NCBI GenBank assembly: GCA_964035545.1
Contig: OZ037773.1
Span: 615,751 to 679,750, forward strand
Length of the DNA: 64,000 nt
DNA from: Bugula neritina
Taxonomy: Eukaryota; Bryozoa; Gymnolaemata; Cheilostomatida; Bugulidae
Direction of reading: 5' to 3'
Positions 26,575-43,643 of the stretch are shown piece after piece. The number at the start of each line of letters is the position of its first letter. The first letter of the stretch is position 1. The notes under the pieces are model-generated. The model saw nothing but the letters and a program-made list of their open reading frames with translations. It was not told the origin of the DNA and searched no databases. The position numbers and the translations under genes were made by a program.

Positions 26575-26935
26575 AGAGCAAGTAATAATGAGTAATGCAG
26601 GTAATGAGTAATGCAGGTAATGAGTAATGCAGGTACTACTGAGTATCGCAAGTGAGGATGAGTAGTGTAGGTAGTAATGAGTAGTGTAGGTAACAATAAA
26701 TAGTGTAGGGAATAATAGTAGTGTAGGTAGTAATGAGTAGTGTAGGTAATAATAAATAGTGTAGGTAATAATAGTAGTGTAGGGAATAATAGTAGTGTAG
26801 GTAGTAATGAGTAGTGTAGGTAATAATAGTAGTGTAGGGAATAATAGTAGTGTAGGTAGTAATGAGTAGTGTAGGTAATAATAGTAGTGTAGGTAATAAT
26901 AAGTAGTGTAGGTAATAATAAATAGTGTAGGCAAA
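26575..26935. repeat. Minisatellite 3' of gene C
   Basis: About 20 units of GTAGTGTAGGTAATAATA type. Read on the strand of gene C the unit is TTATTACCTACACTACT, the same repeat as 3' of gene A. It begins about 190 bp beyond the stop codon of gene C. Confidence 0.9.
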
Positions 26936-27123
26936 ACAGTTTTTTATTTTGGTTATGACAAGAACCGACGAATATATGAAACTTTCAAATCAATATATTA
27001 CATATAAGATGCAAGTTATTCAGGAAAACACTTATAATATTTTATTTTATTAAAAACCCATGACATAAAATTGATTTTTTCAAACAATGCTTGACTATTC
27101 TTTGAGAAAATGTTGAAAAAGCT

Positions 27124-32006
<4,883 letters not shown>

Positions 32007-33099
32007 AGCTGTGTGTAAGGGGTGACTCTGAAATCTGCATTCAAATTATTTTACTTTCTCGAGAGAAATAACAAACTTTTAATGAAAAAATACAATAAGT
32101 TAAACAACATAAGCGCACGAGATTTAATGTGACAATATACAAATATTTTATGGTCAGCATTAGTTTGGTTGATGTACAATGACAATGATATAATATACTG
32201 TAATTGGTATTAAGAGATTGTAAGGATTTGAGATTTTTCTTACCAATGTTTAATATCAATTTATCTTAGTCAGCCATTTTAAAAAAATTAAAAATTGTAA
32301 ATAGTTTTTAAGAATAATTCTAAAAATACTTGCAATTTGAAGCATTTGAAATATATTGATTGTTTTATAGTGGTTGACTTACAATAACTCATTTGAACTT
32401 GTTTTTCCAGAACCTCGTTGGATGAATCACAGTGACACAATGAAACATGCTTAAAAAGATTCAGTTGTGGTATTATTTTAATTGACAACTATCACAAATC
32501 TGGAAGTTCTGTATTTAAATTTATTGATCGTCAAAGGGCTCGCATAGTCCATCTTCAAAATTTGGAGCGGGAATTCAAAAATCTCTACACAGACGTGATT
32601 GAAAAATTTGACAACACTTGCAAAAAAAATTATGAACATACTGATTAATTAATTAACAAACAAACAAAAATGTCCATAGATAATTGAGTATGTTACTAAT
32701 CTGTATAAATTGTACTTAGAAAGTGTAAGCTAGATGGTGTTGTGAATTTATGTAGGTAAATCACAATGTGTGGGTAATTGAGATTGGAGCATGTAGTGTC
32801 ACAGTGTGAATACTTGAATTCAAGTTATTCATAGCGACAGTTAGGGTATAATACAATCCAATATTTTTTGCATGCCGAATAATAAACCAAGTGTGAAAAC
32901 TATATATCATAAAGAAAACATTACATGACTAAAAAGAGAGTACAAAATTATAAATTTATTGAAGTAAGCAAGCTGCACTGCAATACAACATAGGGCTGTC
33001 ACAGAACTTGTGTTATATACATGTGCAGCCTTCTCTTACGCATAGTTAGTATCAGCAGTTCATGTGACTATTGACCAAGTAAACCGTTGAGCGTAGGGA

Positions 33100-33420
<321 letters not shown>

Positions 33421-33703
33421 AAGAAGCAAGTAGCTCAATCCTCTGCCTCATTGTTGTGATTGCAATATTATTTTACTTTGCGTTTGCCACAATGGCTATT
33501 CTACACAACTCAGTAGTTCACACTGCAAGCTGGTTATATGATAAAGATAAACACTGGCTACTTATATTTTATTCAGGTAGGATGTATTTTGTTACTATTG
33601 TAATGGTTTACACTTATAAAAACTTTTTATTGTGATAGTTAAGAGAAATTCTTGGATAGCAATGTAATTTTGTTTTTTAGATTTATCTCCTCGCTGCAAA
33701 ACT

Positions 33704-34875
33704 ATGGAGTATCTAACTGAATTATATCTGATCACTGTTACTGCTGTAGTCAGCATGTCAGGGTATGGTGTTTCAAACAGTAAACTACTTTATACTCAAT
33801 TTGATCAGCCTAACTTTCAGTTAAAATGCAAACTCTACACCTTAAATTTTTCAAGCTGTTAAATAGCCCTACGTACATCTAATATGAGTATTTGTTATGG
33901 ATTCTACTTTAAAATTTTATGCAAAAAAATTCGTACATTTTTTTTATTTCGTTTTCGTTATGAACTCATAGAAAAGTTCCAGATTTAGATAAAAATAAAG
34001 AATTCAAAAATTACCATCTGGTTGTAATAATTGTATTATGTTGTTTTTTTATTTTTGCAGAATTTGTCAAAGTATAGATATGACAATAGATGATGGAGTA
34101 GTAACATCGTTAGCTGCAAACTTCTATCTTTTCTTACCCATTGGCACAGCTTACTATCTTGAAGCGAATGGCATGCAGGTACGTGACTGAGCAAGGGTTT
34201 GATGTCGGCTCTTATTTGAACATGATATATTATCCCATGTTTGCTATATTATACTGAGCAACTCAATTTAAAATATATGTCATTTACAGCCTATTATATT
34301 ATAACAATTGATGAACCTTATGCTTTTGTTGATCAAAGCATCTTATAGAACCAGCAACTGAAAACTGCATCAGAATAAAAATGAGCATGGTCTATTAAAA
34401 TCTTTTGTGGCAATGTAACATAAATTAATACAGTAGGCCTACCGCCTATGGTATCAACAGGGAGAAGCAGCAAGTACATGTTATAATATAGATGAAGCAG
34501 TGCAAATTAATAAAATTGCATTGCTTCAAAACAGCATATGAAAAAACACAAATTTGAATTTGAAATTTGTTATAGTTCAAATCATGAGCAGAATTTTAGC
34601 CAATTTTTTCAATAAAAATATATTTCTCAGCACAACATTTTTATAAACATAATAATAAACAGAAAAATAACTTAACTAAATCCACTACATTGACATCAAC
34701 ATTAGCTAATATAATGTAGAACGAAACCTGAATGCTGAATTATATGTATTGCCTTCCTTCAATTTTATCCTTCCATATTACTTAGTTTATAGAACCAGAT
34801 TTTTTCAGGCTCAACCACTGTGTAATCTCTTGTCACTTTCTTTTTTGCAGCAATCTCTTATTTTCTTCTTGTCCC

Positions 34876-34974
<99 letters not shown>

Positions 34975-37900
34975 CTAATGTAAACTTCTTAATTTCTTAA
35001 TTCTTTGTGAGGTGATGCTTTCATATACAGAGTTGACATTCTTTTGCATTTTTTTGAACTGATTTAAAAAATCCTTCAACAGAAACTATACGCGAGTTCA
35101 ATTAAATAGTTGCCTAGCATTGCATCAGATTGATCTCCATTTCTCAAGTCAATATAAATTATCAGCAACATTATGTTATGAAACATTGGCCATACTATTG
35201 CAAACTATGTAGGCCAATCTTTGTAAGAACAGTAGCTGTTATAGGACATGTATTTTCTGCGTTAGTGAGCTAGAATGGTATGATCTAATATTTTGCTTGA
35301 TTTGTTATTTTAGATAGACTTGACAGATCCTACACAGCTGTTGATAGGTGTGATGCCTCAGGTGTCTCTCAAGAGAACTGCTGCTATTTCTAACTTGCCA
35401 ATTGATAATGTGACACAACCGCTTACAGGTTAGACATCCATATTAAGGGCGTTTTGCTGCTAATTTTTTGCCCTGTTAGTTGGGGATGAGTCAATGTTTT
35501 CAAGACCCAGTTGCTCTTAAGGTCCATTGGTGTGAAAATATTTGCCTAATGCAAACTAGCTGCAGCTGTAGAGAGCTTTTAAAATCAGTGAGACTATTGC
35601 ACAGCTATTTTTAATGATAAGGCTCTACTAGTAATGGAAATTGATAAACGAAATCTCCTGTGCCAAAATGCTGATGTACTAAGCTATACTGAAATTTGGA
35701 ATGAATGCAGGGCATACAGCATCAAGTAAGTCTCCTACCCAAACAGGAAAAAGCGGAGGTAGGTGAGAAAAAATGCAGCATCAAGTAATATAATTTTTTC
35801 TGAATGATAATAAACAAATAAAAAGCTCCAAAATAGAAATAAACCACTAGTAAAAAACTGTCTTGTAAACACTTTGCGTGACTTGCTTTGACCTATTAGA
35901 CTAAAAGACATAAAAGCCTACATAATAAAAGCATGACAGTTTTGCTTTATTAAACAATCACATTCAAAGCAATGGCCTTTCGAATTAATAGACCTTAAGA
36001 CCAATGGGCCTAAAAACCGATTTCTCTTAGGACTAATGGGCCTTCCGAATATTAGCTAGTCAATGTTTCTATTTATTATTCAAGTTTTACTTAGTGATAG
36101 GCTATAAAAATTGACATTTAGTGTCAAGTGTGCATTTTTATCTTACTAAGTAAAACTGTGTCTTATTTGTTGGCAAATATTAGTTAACATCTGTTGATTA
36201 TAAAAATTATTTTTGTAATTTGCAGTCTTGTATGGAGACCCTAATAAAACATTTACTGACAGAAATGATCCACTAGAGTTTATTGATGGAGATAATGATA
36301 CGTTTACAATGATCAGAATTGGCCACATGTATCAGACATCAGATCAGAAGTATATCTACTTTGTTGACCAAAGATCTTGTGTTAGAAAACTTGACAGGAT
36401 GGCTGTGAATCTCACAACTATAATAGGCAAAGGTCACTGTGGTAACAGCACACTCGGTTTTGATAGTAGCACAGACCCAAGAGATGTCTATGGTATGACG
36501 TATTATGAAGCTGCCGATACTTTCTTCATCTCTGTACAAGATAATGGTGTATACACGTTCAGCAGAACTTCTCCTCAGCTTCCTTACACACAGACAGGCC
36601 TTCTGCCTCTCAGTGAAATATCCACCACAATTTCTGACGGAATTGGAGATATGCTGACTGTAGGTGACATTGTGTGGCAGAAGGTTGGTGAAGGACTAAA
36701 CAGATATGATGTGAGTGGATATCAAACCAACAAGAATACCATTCTAGACTTTAGTTCTTCAGGGAATGCACAGAGGTACCTGAGGTAAGTGAAAACATAT
36801 CTTAAAAATGGTTTTAGTTATTTTATTTGTCATCTTCAACAATATAATTATTAGTAAGTTTTGTACATAGAGTTTTATTTTGAAAACTTAACATAGCATT
36901 TTTTCACTTGGTAAAAGTTGACTCACAAACAATAACCTAACTAATTGTTCATTATTGCATTGATTCCCTTTAGGTTTTTTCTCAATACCTTTTTCTAAAT
37001 TGTTCTGAATGAATGTTTGCATTATTGCATATCATATATACTATGTTAATTTCATAATCAATTTAAATAATTTATGTCTAAATAACTAAAAATAAACTTT
37101 TCAGCTAGCTATAGACATACTCTTAAAAATTGCAGATATATTCTTTGAATAGATGTAGATATGTTTTTCAAAATAGTTGCAGATATGCTTTTTAACTTAT
37201 TGTAGGTACTTAATAAAACAAGCTGGAATTCTAGTTAGTTACTTTACTGTTGCAAAAATACCTCATTGTAGATATCCTAATAGTACATCTGCTGTTTCTA
37301 CACCAGAGGGAGTTGTTTTACAGCATCCTTCAGACCCTGACTGGCTGTGTATTCTAGACAAGAAATATGCTTCTCTCTTCTTCTATAATGTTGAAACTGG
37401 TACAAACTCAACTGCCGCATCATATTACTTAAGTTGTACATATTTTATGAAATTTATTTTGTCTTCTGAGCTAAAGACATCTATAGTATTGTAATTTTGT
37501 GGATTACTGCTAGCGCAGTTTATTGTATGTTGAATTACAGGCTCATAACCTAATTATACGGGTTTTGAAGACAACCAAGGAATAGTGGCGTTGTAATAGT
37601 GACTATATTTTAGATATAATTATGCAAGAGTAAAAATACAAGTAATTACAAAAGAGTACATATAAAAGCAGTTACACAATATACTAGTCTATTTGTTAGC
37701 TGTTCTGAGGCTGGGCACCGGAAGGCGCTACTTATAACTGGAGGGTGTGATTTGATTAACCGATGGGGTTCTGGCGGTGGCAACCGTATTGAGTAGTGCA
37801 GTGCTGCATATTCATTCCGCATTTTGAAATGTTAGGCTGAGCGCAGTATGTAGAGTCATCATATCTTGAAACTATAACATAATACAACTGCGTTTCCTAC

Positions 37901-39894
37901 TACAAGTGTTAGTGACATAGTGGCTGGAAAACAAAACTTCCCACAACTATTACAATAGCATACATAGCTCTAGAAGATTAAATATTTTTTAAAATAGTAA
38001 GTTGCTCTCCTATTTGCCGGATTGCATAAATCTCTTACTTAGTTTAAATAGAAAAATACAAAAACCTTAAAAAAATGTGTTTTTATAATAATTTTAAAAA
38101 TGTTTTGTAACTGTGAATATAAACTCATCTATAATCTGTAGAGGAAAACTCACAGTAATTTTCAGTATGAGAAGCAGTTAACGCTCTTATTCTTCTAAAA
38201 TGAATTTCAAGTATTTAGAGCAGTGCAGTTTTTAAAATAATAATTCTAAAAGTCAAGTTGAATTCCGTCAAAATAGCTCTTTTGTCTCATGGTCATTTAT
38301 TTTCAAGGTTTTGCTAAAAATAAATAGTTGATTGTGATGAGAGTATTAGAAATAACAAGCTCAGCTCTTATTATCTTAGTTTAAATTTTTGGCTGCTTCC
38401 ATCAACTCTTCTTTAAAAAATGCTATGTAACTGCAAAATTATTTTGTAATTTGATAATTTTTTGTGTGACATATATTGCAAAAAACTATTTGTTTTTTCT
38501 AAATACATTGTAATAATTGCAAATAATAGAACAAGAAATATTTTGAAAAGTTCTACAAAGTTCATCTCTATGATTATGATCAAGTTTGTTGTTTGATACT
38601 GTTGCATTAAATCCTAATTAGTTCAGGTCTGTAGAAAATCTGTAATAACACAGCTTTCTATAAAGGGGGGGGGGGATTCATGTCTCATTTTCCAAAATGT
38701 AATCAATCACAGAAAGATGTATTTACTACTCTAATAGACCCTTTTTAGAGATCCTCAATATCCTGCTAACAATTAAGAGTTGTGCTCTCTCAAAATGAAA
38801 ATTATTGAGCAAAATAAACTTTTGTACTCATTTTTGTGGTTTTGGTTGCTGAAATGCTGCTCCAGCTTTGCTCAGTAACTAAAATTATACAAAACTGCTT
38901 CATGTTTATTTTTTAAGAAAATTGATTAAGAAATACTGTTAAAGAGTTTTTGAACTCCTAATATTTGTGCTTATGCCCAAATATCTATCTTCTAAAAAAA
39001 CAATTTTATAGCATACGGTGATTAGAGTTTTAGATAGCAACAAAATTACTTTAACTTTTTAATGAGTTTGCTCTTTAAATACAAAGGTTCAATCTCTTCA
39101 CTTTTGGAGACCACAACTCTTAATTGCAAAGGGGATATCAGGGACCTCTGAAAAGGGTTTATTGCCTTTAATTATAAATATCATAATATGCTAACTATTT
39201 TACTATATCAGAGATGTATTAACTGCCTGCAGTATAATTTCCGTTCCACCTTTTTACAAGCAGGGCCTCTATTTTATATGAAGATATTTTTAAAATACTT
39301 TCATATTCTAGTATGCTATTACTTTTCTAATCTATAATTTTTCAGGGGCATTACTTCCGATGTGCTCAAAGAGCACCACCTCTCAGGATGGAACTGCAGA
39401 TGTCTGTATGTTAAAGGACTTAACTGCTGGTGTTTGGGTCAATGAAACTTTCATGATAGTTTATGAAACTAACAGAACCATGAAAGAGATAGTCATAAAA
39501 TGGGGTAAAATTAAAGCTAGTTTTTCTTATGTATGTTTTATCAAAAAACAGCTGCCTGAAATATCATCTTTCTGTCTGACTAAGGTTTGAAAAATAGATG
39601 AATAATTTTGACGCTGAATAAAACAGTTCTGTCTATTTAGAAATTTTTTTACAGCAACTAGTTTTTTAAAATATAAATCATGATCAGTTCACCAGCTCAT
39701 TTCATTTCAACATCAGCGGTCAAACTTACATAAGTTTTTGTTTGTAGTTGAAGTTACAACTACAACAACTACCACTACCACTACAACAACTACCACTCCT
39801 TTACCAATTACTACCACTCCTTTACCAATTACCACAGCTACTAGTACTGCTTTACCAACTACTACTTCTTCACCACCAACAATTACTATATCAT

Positions 39895-39930
<36 letters not shown>

Positions 39931-40223
39931 TACCAACTACTTTTACTGTACCAACTACTATTAGTATACCAACTACTACTACTATACCAACTGTCACAAG
40001 TATACTAGCTACTCCTGCTCCATTAACTATCACTGCTACTATTACTACTCCACCAACCACATCCACTACTATGTCTGCTGCACCAACTATATCTACTTCA
40101 CCAAGAATGTCTAATCCTATTACTTTGGCAACTGGTAGTAAGCTTACCACATCTACCTTTACGCCTACAACAACAACCAAGTCTTCTATAGTTGGTGCAT
40201 CATCTATAGACTCAATTAGGTAA
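33704..40223 (+). CDS. Gene D: secreted-looking paralogue with long Thr-rich end
   Basis: Exons: 33704-33762, 34061-34178, 35314-35428, 36226-36784, 37272-37399, 39346-39504, 39748-40223. Total 1614 bp, 537 residues. The signal peptide (MEYLTELYLITVTAVVSM) and exon 2 (CQSIDMTIDDGVVTSLAANF) diverge from A-C, yet exons 3-5 are close to identical to them. Exon 6 has the two-Cys block. The last exon encodes about 155 residues of Thr, Pro, Ser and Ile repeats, mucin-like, and then runs into TAA. No transmembrane exon of the cluster type is visible before gene E starts at 41187. Internal donors exist in the stalk (GGTA/GTAAGC at 40137, phase 1; ATTAG/GTAATG just before the stop, phase 2), so the real end may differ. 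Possible outcomes are a secreted protein, an unseen anchor exon, or splicing into E. Confidence 0.65.
34879..34970. repeat. (TC)n microsatellite
   Basis: About 90 bp of uninterrupted TC in intron 2 of gene D. Confidence 0.95.
37592..37954 (+). mobile_element. Probable solo LTR in intron 5 of gene D
   Basis: A 363-bp unit starting TGTAATAGT and ending ACTATTACA, a perfect 9-bp terminal inversion with TG...CA ends. The interior resembles 20749-21158. I saw no target duplication. Confidence 0.45.
38742..39171. mobile_element. Complete fold-back MITE in intron 5 of gene D
   Basis: About 430 bp with long imperfect inverted ends. The left end starts AATAGACCCTTTTTAGAG and includes CAATTAAGAGTTGTGCTCTC; the right end is the inverse (GAGACCACAACTCTTAATTG, then AAAAGGGTTTATT). 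No coding potential. Half copies are at 18226, 19487 and 21180. Confidence 0.65.
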
Positions 40224-41186
40224 TGAATTTTTCTTGCTATAATAATTGTTACATGAATTGCCTACAACTTAACCACCATGATTAACATTATTAAAGTTGG
40301 CTGTTGAACGTTAACATTGAAACATAATACTTAGTAGACATCATTTGTAAGGCTGAAAACAGTTGCATATAAAAATTAAATTAAAAAGCAGCAAGCAGTA
40401 AAATAATTGCTTTCTTTTAAATGTCTTTGATATGAAACCCATAAGCAATGCTTCTCTTTTGTGCAGCTGAAAGCAATTGTGTAGCCATTTTGTAAAAACA
40501 ATACTTATACTCATTAATTGCTATAACACTGCTTTACGAAGCTGAGAAAAGTCACATTGACTTGAGTTTATGAACTCTAAAACAAGCTACACTAACTTGA
40601 GCACTTATAACTCTGGGTGCTTCTGTTTAAAACAGTTGAAAATCTTTGAACTTCTAAATTTATTGACTCCAAAGTTGAGACTTGATTTGACCTGTGAAAT
40701 GAATAATTTGCCGTGTTCTCCGTTATGTTTGAAAAATAAATGATCTTGTGCTTAGCATTTACAGTGGGAACTAAGACTGTAACAGTTCAAGCATTTCTTA
40801 GAAAAAAAAGGCCAGCCACAAACAAAATATATTGAAAAAATTTCATTGCTAATTTATGATTGCTAAAGGGGTGTTAATCAACCATAATTGACTATAAGTA
40901 ATTTGATTATTATTTACTAAATGAAATGTAGTTGAATATTGATTTTGAAACAACTAGACCTAAATCTTTATAAATTTAAATTGCTAAAGGTATATAACTA
41001 CTAACCATGCTATTATTAACTGTGTGGCGCATACAATATACACATCATGACACCTTATGGCTTGAACTGACACTTCATAGCATGTAATGAAGGGTATTTA
41101 TTAACATATTTATATAAGCAAAATCTATTAAAGCGTAAGCTGATGCATGGTTAGTATTTCTGGTATTTATTGAGCTACAGGAAACT
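40224..41186. other. Spacer between genes D and E
   Basis: AT-rich. I searched it for the Gly-rich transmembrane exon present in A, B and C and did not find one, and there is no other recognisable gene. If D and E are one gene, this is an intron. Confidence 0.5.
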
Positions 41187-41497
41187 ATGTCTTACAGCAC
41201 GAATATCTACATTCTCTATTTATTATTATCACTCAACATTTTTGACAAGTCAAAGAAAATCCCACAAAAATCGTCCAAGTTTAGAGGATTTTTGTGGGAT
41301 TTTCTTACAGTCTTGGTAGAAACGTCAAGATGGGTATAAGAAGTGGAACTATCAAATCTCGTACTGCTAGTTTTTATCTTTTCTTTCCTCATGGCACCAC
41401 CTACTCTCTTGAGACCAATGGAATGCAGGTAGATGGCTTTATATACGTTTCTATACATACAGATATATGCATACGGATATATACATATCTATATACA

Positions 41498-41568
<71 letters not shown>

Positions 41569-42520
41569 AATATATCTTTACGAGCTAGCAATTTGATTAT
41601 AAATAGGTATACGAGAAACATTGTTGATTTATTACTTTATTAGGTAAAGTAATTCTACTGATATTTTGGGTACCACTGTACCCATCTTCAGAGTAGCAAT
41701 GAATGAAATTCAAAAACTATTACGTTACGTTAGACGTTAAGTATGACACAAAGAATAGAGAGTGGCAGTTGTTGTAAATTATTGAAACTTAGGGAGATAA
41801 TCTTATTTTATATATTACGCAGGTCAAAAATTATACTGATTTTTTTTTGTATAAAAAATAAATTAGAGTTGACAAAACAAATTATAGATATCTAAATATA
41901 AAAACAGCAAGAATTAGTGAAACTCTGTGAGAGTTGAGTAGTATGGAGCTATTGATATAGTTTTAATGGTATGGAGTAATTTTGTTTATTGAGTTGCGGT
42001 TTTATTTGTTTAATGTAGAGAGCTTCGACTACTTTTCGATGGTGGATTCCTTTAAATGAATGATTTAAAACTGTTACATTGTCTATTGATATGTTTCCAT
42101 GATTAGTGGTGGAGATGTGTTGATAAATTTTGGAATTGATGTCATGGCAGTGTTCATGTATCCTGTGTGATAGGCGACGTCCGGTTTCGCCTACATATGT
42201 TTGTTGACAGGTAGCTTCAGGGCAGGTTATTTTGTAGACTAGGTTGTGAATGTGTTCTTTATTGGTTTTATCTTTGAGATTAAAATGTGAACTTAAGGGG
42301 GTTCCTTTAAATAAAATCCGGGCATTGAGTTCATTTGAAAAAGAGTCTGTAATTAATTTATTGAGGGAGCGGATTAGTTTTTCTCCTGCTACTCCTTTAT
42401 AAGGCATATTATTACATATTATTACATAATAGTTACCTGTATATCATTACATAATAGTTACCTGTATATTATTACATAATAGTTTCTCGTATACCTATTT
42501 ATATATATAAATATATATAA

Positions 42521-42576
<56 letters not shown>

Positions 42577-43548
42577 TGTATGCTGATTGTCAATCTAGTT
42601 GGAATTCCAGCAAAGTAAAGTGCTCGATATCACGGGTGACAGAGCTAATATAATGTAGTGTGTTCAGATTGTTAATGATACATATATATTTTTTTATTTA
42701 AAAAAAATCTCACACGACTATATAGTTTTGTACAGTAAACTGCACTCGTCAGGTGTTAGACTAAAAATAAATAAAATCTATGAAGCATACCGATTATTCA
42801 AATTTTTACATAAAGAAAATTATCATGCTAAACACAACGTAAAACGAAATGCAAACATAGTAGTGGATTTGGTGTTATTTATTAATTAATTAAATTGCTC
42901 TTTTTCTAAAGGATTAGACCGTAAAAGCTAGATGTTTGATGGAAAGGCTAATTTATAATAGGTAGTACTATGGTTGAGAGTTGTTAGTATTGTTATGTGA
43001 TGTTGCCCAGGTAGTGCTTACGTGCATGTCTGCATGTGGATAGAATCTCATTTCTGTTATTAAGGGAAGATTTGCTGGGCTGGTATATTATGAAATATTT
43101 TTCCCATAGGCAGAGGTTGCACCTTTTAGTGACTTTGTTGTATGAGTTGGTCTTTTTCATAATTTTCCATGCTATGTCAAAATGGGTGTTCTTGTCTTTT
43201 AGTTTCCAGATATATTTGCTCAATTCAGTATGGTTCTTTTTTGTTTTGTTGTTAAAAGTTGATTTGTGGTTATAAAATCTGGTTTTGAATTCTGTTTCTG
43301 ATGTTCCCACGTAAGTCTGGGGTTGGCTGCCATCTTTGGTTGTAACTGTAGCTTGGTATATGATGCACTTTGTGAGGCATTTTCCATCTAGTGGGCACAC
43401 TGTGCTGTTTCTGCAGTTACATTCTCGAGGAGGTTGGTTTGCTGGGTTTGCTGACGAGTGCAGTTTACTGTACGAAACCATATAGTCGTGTGAAATTTTT
43501 TTTAAATAAAAAAAAATATATGTATCATTAACAATCTGAACACACTAC

Positions 43549-43643
<95 letters not shown>

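Larger units (their letters stand above)
22727..27123. other. Spacer between the 3' ends of genes B and C
   Basis: Genes B (+) and C (-) converge here. It contains the B 3' UTR, two short minisatellite remnants (22930-22965, 24229-24263), the 942-bp palindrome and a large minisatellite (26575-26935). The remainder (24040-26500) has only short unsupported open frames, including 25286-25552. One minus-strand open stretch near 24860-25050 is bounded by splice-like sites but matches nothing else in the window. Confidence 0.5.

Noticed and set aside
39713-40180. Antisense Val-rich open frame opposite the D stalk exon
   Set aside because: ACT/ACC repeats read backwards give Val-rich strings; the plus-strand phase and splice acceptor fit the stalk exon.
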